Positions 45,241-54,598 of a stretch of DNA of 64,000 nucleotides are shown here, piece by piece. Origin of the DNA: Lachnospiraceae bacterium (lineage in GTDB: Bacteria; Bacillota; Clostridia; Lachnospirales; Anaerotignaceae); the NCBI GenBank assembly GCA_003543235.1, contig DPJA01000038.1, positions 198,415 through 262,414 on the forward strand, in the 5' to 3' direction. The notes beneath the pieces were generated by a model. The model was not told the DNA's origin, did not search any database, and saw only the letters and a list, made by a program, of their open reading frames with translations. Each line of letters opens with the position of its first letter. The stretch's first letter is position 1. Position numbers and translations under genes: made by a program.

Positions 45241-46048
45241 TTCTTCTTCACAAAATATTTCAACCGAGCAACTTGCATTTTTAAATGGATTAAAGAAAAG
45301 AGAAAGAAGTGTAAAGCTTTGCCAGATTTTTATTCTAGTGGCATTTATAGCTATTTGGGAATTAACGGCACGCTTTGGATTGATAGATGCCTTTATATTC
45401 AGTCAGCCATCCCGTATGCTTTCTGCCGCCATTGATATGTGTATTTCGGGAAGTATTTTTAAGCATATTGGCATAACCTTATTTGAAACCGTTGTAGGGT
45501 TTTCCATGGGTACAATTATAGGCACGGCAATGGCAATTGTATTGTGGTGGAACAGCTTTATAAACGATGTTTCAGAGCCATACCTTGTTGTATTTAACAG
45601 CCTACCAAAAACTGCCCTTGCACCAATAATAATCGTGTGGCTTGGTAACAATATGTCATCTATTATAGCAACTGCACTTCTCACATCAGTAATAGTAACT
45701 GTCCTTAATGTATCTGTAGGTTTTTCCAGCGTAGATAATGAAAAAATAAAACTTATATACACCTTTGGCGGTACAAAAAAACAGGTTTTAACCAAAGTTA
45801 TTCTTCCAGCTTCTGTACCTGCTATTATTAACGCCCTTAAAATAAATGTTGGTCTGTCCTTTGTAGGCGTTATAGTAGGTGAATTTTTGGTAGCAAAAAT
45901 GGGATTAGGATACCTTATTGTTTATGGCAGTCAAGTATTTAAATTAGATTGGGTTATGCTTTCTGTTGTAATACTTGCCATTCTAGCTGCTTTTATGTAC
46001 AAAACCATTGTCTTACTTGAAAAAAAAATAATGCAGTGGCGTGAATGA
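45233..46048 (+). CDS. ABC transporter permease, nitrate/sulfonate/taurine-type family
   Basis: Membrane partner of the ATPase encoded just upstream, 271 residues with about six helices. It carries the family inner-membrane signature around VGEFLVAKMGLGYLIVYG near residue 220. No solute-binding lipoprotein gene lies on either side, so the transporter is incomplete in this window. Confidence 0.9.
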   Translation: MDNSSSQNISTEQLAFLNGLKKRERSVKLCQIFILVAFIAIWELTARFGLIDAFIFSQPSRMLSAAIDMCISGSIFKHIGITLFETVVGFSMGTIIGTAMAIVLWWNSFINDVSEPYLVVFNSLPKTALAPIIIVWLGNNMSSIIATALLTSVIVTVLNVSVGFSSVDNEKIKLIYTFGGTKKQVLTKVILPASVPAIINALKINVGLSFVGVIVGEFLVAKMGLGYLIVYGSQVFKLDWVMLSVVILAILAAFMYKTIVLLEKKIMQWRE

Positions 46049-46100
46049 TATTTTTTATTTATTAAACCAATTGTTTCTGCTGTTCAATATTTAGAATAAA

Positions 46101-46153
46101 TGCCTCTTCACATAAAAATATCAGCTACTGATAATAAAATTTGTGGAGAGGCA
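46101..46153. terminator. Bidirectional terminator, nested hairpins
   Basis: Outer 12-base stem (46101-46112 with 46142-46153, one G-U pair) encloses a smaller stem TATCAG / CTGATA (46119-46124 with 46128-46133). It lies between the convergent ABC permease and response-regulator genes. T-rich tails are moderate on both sides. Confidence 0.6.
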
Positions 46154-46194
46154 ACTCTTTGTAATCATACAACAAATTATTTTTATTTTTTTGT

Positions 46195-48660
46195 TTAAAC
46201 GCTTAAATCTTCTATATTTTGCATTTGCCCAACAATACTAGTTACTTTTCCATCTTTATCGGCTATGCTGGAGTAACTCATTCTGCACCATTGGTATTCT
46301 CCTACCGCAACGGATGCCTTAAATTCTAACACACCATGACTTACTTTGTTTATAGCATCTTCAAAGCACTTGTCAAGCAATTCTTTATAATTTTCATGAA
46401 TAAACTCCATAGACATTATATTTTTTCTGCAATCTTTGCTAAATCTTTCTACAGTATTATTATTAATGCTGTTATTCAAAAAGCTAAGTACATCTGAATT
46501 TACATCATAATAAAAAAACTTTTCCTTTAAAGTTCCACTTATTTCCTTATATTTTTGCAACTGCTCATAATAATTCTGTTCAAGGTTTTTTATTTCATTT
46601 ATATCGTTAATAACAATATAAAACAAAGACCGAAAACCTTCCGAAGTTAAGCAAAATACCCTTGCACTTATCCAAATTATTTGACCGCTTGGTTTTTTAT
46701 GCCGTAACTGACAAATTTCGACTTTTTTGGACTTTTCACATCGATGAAGTACACTAAGTGCCCCTTCTATGTCTTCTGGCACAAGGGAACTTAAAACATT
46801 TTCTCTGTTCATGCTTATACCCATCAATTCAAAGTAATTATCATTTACCCTTATAATCTCTAGGTTATCACCAAACAATTCAAAAATGCCTACGCAACCA
46901 ACAATACTGCTGAAAAAATTGCTGAACTGATTGTTTTTATCCAATAACATTTCAATATTTATATTATCAGTTTCTATAATTTCTTCTTTGTAATGCTTTG
47001 GTACAGCATCATAAAACTTTTCAACGCTGTCAATATTCATAGGCTTATAAAAATAATAGCCCTGTGCACTTTCGCAGCCTATACTTCTCAAAAAATCAGC
47101 TTGGTCTTTAGTTTCAACCCCCTCTGCAATAACTTGCAGTTTAAGCCATCTTGCCATACGTACAATTGATAATAATATATTTGCACCTCTGCCTGCATTT
47201 CCCTGACCTGTCAAAAAATTTAAGTCAATTTTAAGCACATCAACGGGAATATCCTTCAGCATATTAAGTGAAGAGTAACCCGAGCCAAAATCATCCATAA
47301 GTATTGTAAAGCCATATTCCTGAAGCTTTGCAATAACACTGAAAAGCTGATTTGGATTATCGGTATACGCTGTTTCAGTAATTTCCAGTTCCAAAAGAGC
47401 TGGGTCAATATTGTGTGTCTTTGTAAGTCCTAATATAAGCTGGCATACCTGTGGGTTGTAAAAATCCATACGAGATACATTTACCGAAACTGGCATTGGT
47501 GTTTTGCCATCATCAATCCAACTACGTATAATCTTACAAGTTTTGTCCCATATGTAAAAATCTAATTTTTGTATGCACCCGTTGTGCTCAAAAATCGGTA
47601 TAAACTCTGTTGGGGAAACATACCCTTTTTTAGGATGATTCCACCTAGCAAGGGCTTCAAATCCATTAATGCTTCCATCATTCAAATTGCACTTTGGTTG
47701 TAAAAATACCTCGAACTGATTTTCACTAAAAGCAGCTTGGGTATCATCCAATATTTCCTGTTCTTTTAAAAGGGATGTAAGGTAGGTATCCTCATAGTAA
47801 GCAAACCTCTTTGCGTAATTTCCTTTTATGCTGCACGCCGCCAAAATTCCACGGTCACACATTATATTTACAGGCTGATTATGGTCATAAATAAGATATA
47901 CGCCAAAGCACAGAAATATTTTTATATTCAAGGGATATGTAGCAACCATTTTTTCTGCGTTTTCTACCAAACATTCTTGATAATCATCTTTTCTTGGTGT
48001 ACAAATAGCAAAATGGTCACTATCCAATCGACCAAAAATTCCCGCCTGTACCACTGGATAGCTACTGAGTTTTTCTGCAATGAAGTGCAAAAGCTTGTCC
48101 CCTTCTGCTACACCGAATAAATCGTTTATAACTTTAAATCTTTCAATATCAATACAAATCAAATCATAAGTAACATCTGTGTTTTTTACCAAAAGTTCAT
48201 GAACTTTTTCATAAAAGGTAGCCTTGTTATAAATGTCTGTAAGCTTGTCACGTTCAACTATCTTTCTTAAATATATAGTTTCGCTTAGCTGTATAATATT
48301 TTTAAGGCGATGTTTAATTATTGCTGGTTCAAAGGGTTTTCTTAAAAAATCGTTTGCACCAAGCTTTAATGCTTTAAGCTCCGATTTCAGATCGCAATCC
48401 CCATTTATAACAATAACAGGTATTCCCTCAAAAATTTTGTTTCCCTTAATCAGTCCAAGCATCTTGTATCCATCCATAACAGGCATAACAATATCTAGCA
48501 ATATCGCCGAAATAAAATCTTTTCCCAATTCAAGTACATCCATGCCCTCCTGACCATTTTTTGCTTCTATAATCTCGTAGTCATCCGAAAGTATCTTGCG
48601 GAGGTGAGAACGGCTAAACTGACTATCATCGACAATTAAGATTTTTTTTGTTGCTTCCAT
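46195..48660 (-). CDS. Response regulator: REC - degenerate GGDEF - EAL - PAS
   Basis: Four-part cytoplasmic signalling protein, 821 residues. REC (about 5-122) has the phospho-Asp in LLDIVMPVMDG. The GGDEF domain reads GRLDSDHFAI where GGDEF is expected, so it is probably not a cyclase. The EAL domain (about 305-545) keeps EALARW, SVNVS, ELEITE, DDFGSGYS, LKID, EGVE and QGYYF, the residues needed for c-di-GMP hydrolysis. PAS-like regions fill the C-terminus (about 590 on). Likely a phosphorylation-gated phosphodiesterase. GGAGG precedes the ATG. No histidine kinase is adjacent. Confidence 0.88.
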   Translation of the reverse strand: MEATKKILIVDDSQFSRSHLRKILSDDYEIIEAKNGQEGMDVLELGKDFISAILLDIVMPVMDGYKMLGLIKGNKIFEGIPVIVINGDCDLKSELKALKLGANDFLRKPFEPAIIKHRLKNIIQLSETIYLRKIVERDKLTDIYNKATFYEKVHELLVKNTDVTYDLICIDIERFKVINDLFGVAEGDKLLHFIAEKLSSYPVVQAGIFGRLDSDHFAICTPRKDDYQECLVENAEKMVATYPLNIKIFLCFGVYLIYDHNQPVNIMCDRGILAACSIKGNYAKRFAYYEDTYLTSLLKEQEILDDTQAAFSENQFEVFLQPKCNLNDGSINGFEALARWNHPKKGYVSPTEFIPIFEHNGCIQKLDFYIWDKTCKIIRSWIDDGKTPMPVSVNVSRMDFYNPQVCQLILGLTKTHNIDPALLELEITETAYTDNPNQLFSVIAKLQEYGFTILMDDFGSGYSSLNMLKDIPVDVLKIDLNFLTGQGNAGRGANILLSIVRMARWLKLQVIAEGVETKDQADFLRSIGCESAQGYYFYKPMNIDSVEKFYDAVPKHYKEEIIETDNINIEMLLDKNNQFSNFFSSIVGCVGIFELFGDNLEIIRVNDNYFELMGISMNRENVLSSLVPEDIEGALSVLHRCEKSKKVEICQLRHKKPSGQIIWISARVFCLTSEGFRSLFYIVINDINEIKNLEQNYYEQLQKYKEISGTLKEKFFYYDVNSDVLSFLNNSINNNTVERFSKDCRKNIMSMEFIHENYKELLDKCFEDAINKVSHGVLEFKASVAVGEYQWCRMSYSSIADKDGKVTSIVGQMQNIEDLSV

Positions 48661-48747
48661 ATTGTTTTCCTCCTGTTTAGCGTCTAAAACAGTGCATCCT
48701 TAGCACCTTTTATTACATTTATTAATATTTTTTTATAAAATATTCTT

Positions 48748-50691
48748 CTAAATTTTTTCGCAATATATGTCTATAATATCATCATTTTTCAATTCTTGTT
48801 GAAAATATCCACCAATGCCATTCACCTTAAGTACAACATTCCCGTCTAGATGTTCAAAATCTATTCCAGCGTATTCCAACATATCCATTAAATAATAAGA
48901 ATCTTTATTTTCTTTAGGCAGCAGCTGCAAAGCATTACCATTTAAAGTAAATTTAACAGGCATTTTAGGTTCTTCAATCTGCATAACTAAATGTTTTTTC
49001 TCTTCTTTATGTTCCTCAACATCTTTATCCTCAAATATTTCTTCTTTTTGCTTGTCCTCATGCCTATTTTCTTCATAATCTAAAGGCTTTTTGCCGCCAA
49101 AAGTAACAATTACATCACCTGTTTTAAGTGGCGTATTCATATTTGCCTCATTTTCGTTAACTAATATTGTTTGACCATAATCTTCAACTATATCTCGTAC
49201 AAACGCCTTTGCTGCCTCGCCATTACTTGCAGGATGAAACTCAATTACATCACCTGCATTTATAATATCAGAAATCCTTGCTTCTTTTTCATTTATTTTA
49301 AGCACAGCCGGCATTGAATGTCCTCCATGCACGACGGTACGCTTTCCATCCAAAAACACTACTAAATTCGTTCCTGAGCGACCGATTAAATCCTGATATT
49401 TAAAGCCATTCATCATCAAAATATCTCTCACGCTTAAGCTGCCGCTTCGAAACAGCTTTGCATTAGCTCCATTTAGTATAACCCTAAAACTATCATTAAT
49501 AAGGTTCATGCCTGCGGAAATTGCAATACCAAGGGGCGTTGCATATTCTGGATTATTTATATCGTATTCATCTGCAAAAGCACTAAGCTGAAAATTATTG
49601 CCAGCAATAGCAACACGGCTTTCATCCAAATTAAGATACTCTGCTATTTGCTTGCACATACCTGTAAGCTTGCTTCCACCACCTGCAAGAAACACAGCTG
49701 AAGGCTGACCATTATTAACCTCAATTATTCGGTCCGCAATTTCTTTGCAAAGCTTTTGCTTTGCCTCCGATAGACACTTCAAAACTTCTTTAACTGCAAC
49801 AGAATGCTTTAAGCCCATAATATCGGTAAAGTTTATTTTTTTCTTGCTTTTGCACTCAAATTTAATTTTTTCTGCTATATCGAAATCAACAAGATATTGC
49901 TTCATAATAGTTTCAGTAATTTCATCGCCAGCAATTGTTGCCATTGTGTATCCAACCACGCTGCCATCTTTGCATATAGCAATATCCGATGTACCCGCAC
50001 CTATATCAACTAACGCTATATTAAGAAGTCTTATTTTTTGAGGTATCGCCGCATTTATAGCTGCTATAGGCTCAAGAGTAAGGCTTGCAACCTCAAGACC
50101 AATTTGTTGCATAGTTATGTAAAGGCTTTCTACAACCTCGCTAGGCAAAAATGTGGCAACAATATCTACCCTAAGATTTTTCCCTCGATGGTCCCTAATG
50201 CTTGATATAGGGTAATTATCCAAATAATATTGGGAAACCGTATACCCAACAAGATAAAATTCTCTTTCGTGCTGGCCATTTTCTGCATTTGCAAATGTGG
50301 CTTCAGCATTACCAATAGCTCCTGTTTCTAAACGGCTTATAGTTTCATCATCTACCTGACGTACATCTGGCATGGAAAGCTCATAGCTTGCTTTTTCAGT
50401 TTTAAGAGCCCTTCCTGCAGCCGCCACAGAAACCTTTGTAAACACACGGTTAAGCTTTTTCTCAAGACGTTCCTTTACAATACGTGCAACCTGAGCTACT
50501 TGGTCAATATTTTCTATCTGTCCATCTATCATAGCCCTGCTTGTATGTTCTTCTTTTTCGATTGCAAGTACCTTGAATTTTTCATTTTCAACTATACCAA
50601 CAATGCCAATAATACTTCGTGTTCCTATATCAAGTGAAAACACCATTTCTTGTTGAAATGCGTTTATATGTTTATTATTTTCAGCGTTCAC
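48748..50691 (-). CDS. FtsA-like actin-family ATPase with long C-terminal extension
   Basis: Actin-fold protein: VFSLDIGTRSIIG (phosphate 1, about residue 17), LVDIGAGTSDIAI (phosphate 2, near 235), FLAGGGSKL (adenosine, near 340). The core resembles FtsA/PilM-type proteins. Past about residue 400 a region without the FtsA amphipathic tail follows, with beta-rich stretches (LNGANAKLFRSGSLS, VFLDGKRTVVHGG, LKINEKEARISDIINAGDVIEF) that recall ThiS/SLBB-like folds. GTG 50691 is 8 bases after GGAGG (50700-50704); ATG 50706 overlaps that site. 647 residues. Not next to ftsZ. Role in division or envelope assembly is inferred. Confidence 0.75.
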   Translation of the reverse strand: MNAENNKHINAFQQEMVFSLDIGTRSIIGIVGIVENEKFKVLAIEKEEHTSRAMIDGQIENIDQVAQVARIVKERLEKKLNRVFTKVSVAAAGRALKTEKASYELSMPDVRQVDDETISRLETGAIGNAEATFANAENGQHEREFYLVGYTVSQYYLDNYPISSIRDHRGKNLRVDIVATFLPSEVVESLYITMQQIGLEVASLTLEPIAAINAAIPQKIRLLNIALVDIGAGTSDIAICKDGSVVGYTMATIAGDEITETIMKQYLVDFDIAEKIKFECKSKKKINFTDIMGLKHSVAVKEVLKCLSEAKQKLCKEIADRIIEVNNGQPSAVFLAGGGSKLTGMCKQIAEYLNLDESRVAIAGNNFQLSAFADEYDINNPEYATPLGIAISAGMNLINDSFRVILNGANAKLFRSGSLSVRDILMMNGFKYQDLIGRSGTNLVVFLDGKRTVVHGGHSMPAVLKINEKEARISDIINAGDVIEFHPASNGEAAKAFVRDIVEDYGQTILVNENEANMNTPLKTGDVIVTFGGKKPLDYEENRHEDKQKEEIFEDKDVEEHKEEKKHLVMQIEEPKMPVKFTLNGNALQLLPKENKDSYYLMDMLEYAGIDFEHLDGNVVLKVNGIGGYFQQELKNDDIIDIYCEKI

Positions 50692-50814
50692 AGCTTCCGC
50701 CTCCATTCTTTACCATATTATTATATTTTACTTAAAAATCACATAATTGTAAATACACACTTTATAAAACCTCTAGGATAGATGTTATCTATTTTTAACC
50801 TGTTAATTTGTTTT

Positions 50815-50862
50815 ACGAATAAAAGGACATTTTGCTGATTTAACACCGCAAAATGCCCTTTT
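50815..50862 (-). terminator. Intrinsic terminator of the LCP gene
   Basis: Stem AAAGGGCATTTTGC / GCAAAATGTCCTTT with one G-U pair, 12-base loop, ending TTTTATTCG on the minus strand, just after the LCP stop. Confidence 0.8.
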
Positions 50863-50874
50863 ACTATAATTAGA

Positions 50875-52194
50875 TTACTCGTCTTCTCCAAGTATTATCA
50901 TAATATCTATACCTTCATTAAGCATATCAGAATCTACAACTATCTGGCTGTTAGGATAGTATCCCTGCAAATCTTCACCTATACCATCTTCAGACACTAC
51001 AATTCTTGTATAATCTGTTCTTTCACCCTCGTAGGTAGAAATTTCTGCTACATTAAATCCCTCGGCCGCAAGCATTTCTTCGTTTTCCCCTGCAAAACCA
51101 GCCTTACTTCCGCCATTGGAAACTTCAATTACTTTATCTTTACTACTTTGTTGAGTTTCGCTCTCTGTTACGTCATCACTAAAGAAAAGTCGCTTAACCG
51201 TAGCTTTTGTTTCAAGCTCATCACTTAAAAAATATGACACATTTCCAACGTATCCACCAACACCTGGCAAAGTTTCAGTATTTAATTTATTAATATCTAC
51301 ATCATCTGCATACTGCATATATTTAATGGCATCTGTAAGTGCAATGTCTGTGTCAATGTACTCGTAAGCCGTTTTAATAAGACTTGGTAGGTTTTTAACA
51401 ATAGTGTCTGTACTTAAAACTTTTTTAATAACTTCTTTAATAAAAGACTGCTGAACCTTCACCCTATCAACATCACCTTGAACATATCTTCTAAATCTAA
51501 CAAGCTGTTCAGCCTTTTCACCGTCAAGGTGCTGCATACCCTCTTTTAAATCAATAAGTGGGTCGCCTGTATCACGCATATCCCAGTACATATCCTGCGG
51601 AACATAAAAATCCACACCGCCAATTAAATCTACAAGGTTTTTAAAACCATCAAAGTTAATCCTTATATAGTGGTCAATTTCTATACCCAAAAGGTCCTCC
51701 AACTGTTTAACAGAAAATTCATCTGCTTTTTCCTCTCCAGCATAAGCATGAACCTCATTGATTTTGCAAATTGCGTCGGTTGGTATGTATTTATCATTCG
51801 CCTTAAGATATGTGTACATTTCATCTGAAATTTCAACCCTTGTATCTCTTGGAACTGAAAGAAGATTTAGGTTCCCTGACTTACTGTCAAAATGGATAAC
51901 AAATATTACATCTGTACGTGCTTCATTTCCATCAACACCAAAAACAGCTATATTAAGGCTTATGTCCTTTCCAATAAGAGCATCCATAATGTTCATTTGA
52001 CTTCCCTGTTTTACATCATCGGAACCAAAGCTAGCAATTTTTGAATACGCAAAAATCGCCATCGCTGAAATCAAAACAAATGCCATAACAATAGAAATTA
52101 CTATCTTAAAAAATCTTGCTATTGGGTTTCTTCGTTTTCTTCTTTTTGGTCTTAGCTTGTTTTTGTGGTTAGTTTCATTTTCAAAATTATTCAT
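50875..52194 (-). CDS. LytR-CpsA-Psr (LCP) family glycopolymer ligase
   Basis: Membrane-anchored enzyme attaching teichoic acids or other polymers to peptidoglycan. Basic cytoplasmic start (RPKRRKRRNP), one membrane helix (about residues 30-50), then the LCP domain: NIAVFGVDG, RTDVIFVIHFD, LSVPRDTRV, and VRFRRY with DVDRVKVQQ near residue 205. The C-terminal 120 residues include a disordered stretch and a LytR_C-like end. 439 residues. AAGGTG precedes the ATG. Confidence 0.92.
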   Translation of the reverse strand: MNNFENETNHKNKLRPKRRKRRNPIARFFKIVISIVMAFVLISAMAIFAYSKIASFGSDDVKQGSQMNIMDALIGKDISLNIAVFGVDGNEARTDVIFVIHFDSKSGNLNLLSVPRDTRVEISDEMYTYLKANDKYIPTDAICKINEVHAYAGEEKADEFSVKQLEDLLGIEIDHYIRINFDGFKNLVDLIGGVDFYVPQDMYWDMRDTGDPLIDLKEGMQHLDGEKAEQLVRFRRYVQGDVDRVKVQQSFIKEVIKKVLSTDTIVKNLPSLIKTAYEYIDTDIALTDAIKYMQYADDVDINKLNTETLPGVGGYVGNVSYFLSDELETKATVKRLFFSDDVTESETQQSSKDKVIEVSNGGSKAGFAGENEEMLAAEGFNVAEISTYEGERTDYTRIVVSEDGIGEDLQGYYPNSQIVVDSDMLNEGIDIMIILGEDE

Positions 52195-52610
52195 AATCGC
52201 ACCTTATTCATACTGATTTTCATTATCTCCGTCTTTTTGTATATTTTAATTGTTTTCTTATGTACAAACATCATAAAACATTCTGGCAATCTCCACCTGC
52301 GTAAGTGTGTACATCCTTTATTTAACAAACGCACTGTATAATAATGCACCTATCATGGAATTAATTTCACTAAATTATGCACGCATTTTTGATTATATCA
52401 CAACATACCTTTATTTTACAAGAAATACTATTTAGTGCAACTTATTTATTTTACCACATACTGCCGAAAAAGCTACACTTTAATTATTAAAATAAACCTA
52501 AACTTCTTTACTAATTAACCATAAGAGTATAATATAGATATTTGAAAATCCATCTTTATTAATTTCAATAATGTTATTTAAGTTCTAATTACAATTCTGG
52601 AGGTACATAA
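52195..52610. other. Divergent promoter region, LCP gene and LTA-synthase-like gene
   Basis: 416 bases without a gene. On the minus strand TTGTAA-18-TATAAT (52416-52421, 52392-52397) could drive the LCP gene with a leader near 190 bases. On the plus strand CTTTAC-16-TATAAT (52528-52533) could serve the LTA-synthase-like gene. I see no riboswitch-like conserved block. A 37-codon ORF at 52377 has no ribosome binding site. Confidence 0.5.
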
Positions 52611-54494
52611 ATGTTAAAAATTAAAGAATTTATTAAAAAGCATACTTTTAATTTTAAGCTGCGTTTTGCTTTTTTAATAATGCTATTAGGTTCTTTGGGT
52701 ATTATTTCTACAGTGTTTATAGCAAATTCAAATTTTATTTCAACATTCGCTTTATCTGTGATGAAAACTCCATCACTTTTTTTTCTTAATTATATTCCAC
52801 TTTTACTATTTATGGCACTGATTTTCTTTATTTCCAACAACGCCGTTTTTTCAACTGTTACATCTGGTGGATTTTTTATTTTAATGGCATTTGTAAATAG
52901 CGAAAAAATTCGTCTTAGGCAAGACCCTTTATTCCCAACCGACTTATCTCTTTTTACAGAACTTATAGGTATTGCAAAAAACTTTGCCCCATCAATCCTT
53001 TTACTTTATCTGCTTATAATTACATTTATAGTTCTTTTTGTTGTGGCATCTTTTATATTTTTTAAATCACCTAAACTTTCTGCTCGCACAAGAATTATAG
53101 GCATTGCTGTCGTTTTGATATTAAGTGGTTTTTTCAACAATATTTTTTATAAAAATGTTGACCTTTACAGTAGCTTTTCCGTTGACGGAAATCAATATTT
53201 TGAAGTTAACCAATATGGTTCCAAAGGCTTTGTATATAGCTTTTGCCATAAATTTAACTCAATGAAGGTAAAAGCACCCGATGGATATGATTCAGCATCT
53301 TTTTCAGAAATCGAGTCAGACTTTGAAAGCAGTGCTGCGGAATATTCCAACAAAAAAATGCCCCATATAATTATGATTATGGGCGAGGCTTTTTCAGATT
53401 TGTCTAACAATAAAAATTTTGATTTTACAAATTATGGTGACCCTCTTGCAAATTGGAATAAAATAACCAAAACTGACCAAGCAGTATCAGGGCATATAAT
53501 TGTGCCGAATTATGGTGGTGGAACCAGCGATACAGAGTTTGACGCACTTACTGCCTGCCCCACACGGTATATAGATAATGCTTCAAATTCCTATTCACTT
53601 ATCCGAGGTAATATGGATTCCATGCCACAGCGTCTTAAATCCATTGGTTACAACGCCATTGCCATACACCCAGGATTTCCATGGTTTTACAATAGGTCTA
53701 ATGTATATAAATATATGGGTTTTGAAAATTTCATTAGCCTTGAAAGCTTTCAAGGAAGTGAAAAATATCGTGGTGGTTACATTGCCGATAAATATGCTGC
53801 AGATAGCATAATAGAAAACTTTGAACAGCATATATCTCAAACTGATGCACCATTGTTTGAATTTTGCGTAACAATTGAAAATCACGGTCCCTATGACCAA
53901 AAATACGACAAAGTGGAAACCACCTTTAATACAGATGTTAACCTAACAAATTCTGAAAAAAACTTACTTAATAGCTATTTTATGGGTATCAAAGATGCAG
54001 ATAAGGAAATAAAGCGTCTAACCGATTATTTTGAAGCCTCTGATGAGCCTGTTGTATTTATATATTTTGGTGACCATCTTCCAGGATTTTCTAACGGAAT
54101 GGATTTTTTTGATATTTTAGATTATGATATAGATGCAAATGGAACAATGCAGCAGTTGTTTAATGTATACAAAACTCCGTTTATGATTTGGCAAAATACA
54201 GCCTCAAAAGAGCTGATGGATATAAGCAAAACCGTTGACACACTAAATCTTCCGCCAAACCACACAATAAGTTCAAACTACCTCGGCTCCACAGCGTTAG
54301 AGCTTATTGGAATAAATGGAATTTCACCATTATTTGATTATTCCAATAAATTACGTGCGGAACTTCCAATTATAACAAACTCAGGTTTTATGACTGCCAA
54401 CGGAGATTATGTAACACAAATTAACGATGAACTTACCAAAAAATGCAATATGCTTAAAGGATGGACATACTACAAAATGTTCGATGAAAAATAA
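52611..54494 (+). CDS. LTA synthase family sulfatase-fold membrane protein
   Basis: Polytopic N-terminus (about five helices in the first 185 residues) followed by an extracellular sulfatase-fold domain. Metal and catalytic motifs are visible: MIMGEAFSDL, the catalytic Thr in GGGTSDTEF (about 304), HPGFPWFYNR, and FGDHLPG. Such proteins transfer glycerol-phosphate from phosphatidylglycerol to lipoteichoic acid or modify other polymers. GGAGG is 7 bases before the ATG. 627 residues. Divergent from the LCP gene, which acts in the same envelope layer. Confidence 0.9.
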   Translation: MLKIKEFIKKHTFNFKLRFAFLIMLLGSLGIISTVFIANSNFISTFALSVMKTPSLFFLNYIPLLLFMALIFFISNNAVFSTVTSGGFFILMAFVNSEKIRLRQDPLFPTDLSLFTELIGIAKNFAPSILLLYLLIITFIVLFVVASFIFFKSPKLSARTRIIGIAVVLILSGFFNNIFYKNVDLYSSFSVDGNQYFEVNQYGSKGFVYSFCHKFNSMKVKAPDGYDSASFSEIESDFESSAAEYSNKKMPHIIMIMGEAFSDLSNNKNFDFTNYGDPLANWNKITKTDQAVSGHIIVPNYGGGTSDTEFDALTACPTRYIDNASNSYSLIRGNMDSMPQRLKSIGYNAIAIHPGFPWFYNRSNVYKYMGFENFISLESFQGSEKYRGGYIADKYAADSIIENFEQHISQTDAPLFEFCVTIENHGPYDQKYDKVETTFNTDVNLTNSEKNLLNSYFMGIKDADKEIKRLTDYFEASDEPVVFIYFGDHLPGFSNGMDFFDILDYDIDANGTMQQLFNVYKTPFMIWQNTASKELMDISKTVDTLNLPPNHTISSNYLGSTALELIGINGISPLFDYSNKLRAELPIITNSGFMTANGDYVTQINDELTKKCNMLKGWTYYKMFDEK

Positions 54495-54531
54495 GCTTTT
54501 ATTTCAACAAAAAAGCAGTTAATTGCAAATA

Positions 54532-54586
54532 AAAAAGTCCCGATTTTTCTCAGCCTTCTGTTCTGAAAAATCGGGACTTTTTATTT
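54532..54586. terminator. Bidirectional terminator between LTA-synthase-like gene and groEL
   Basis: Perfect 18-base stem (54532-54549 with 54565-54582), 15-base loop. A/T runs flank both sides, so it serves the plus-strand gene and groEL. Confidence 0.93.
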
Positions 54587-54598
54587 AAAAACTATTTT

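Noticed and set aside
52377..52490. 37-codon ORF in the LCP/LTA divergent region
   Set aside because: No ribosome site and no recognisable family; overlaps the likely LCP promoter.
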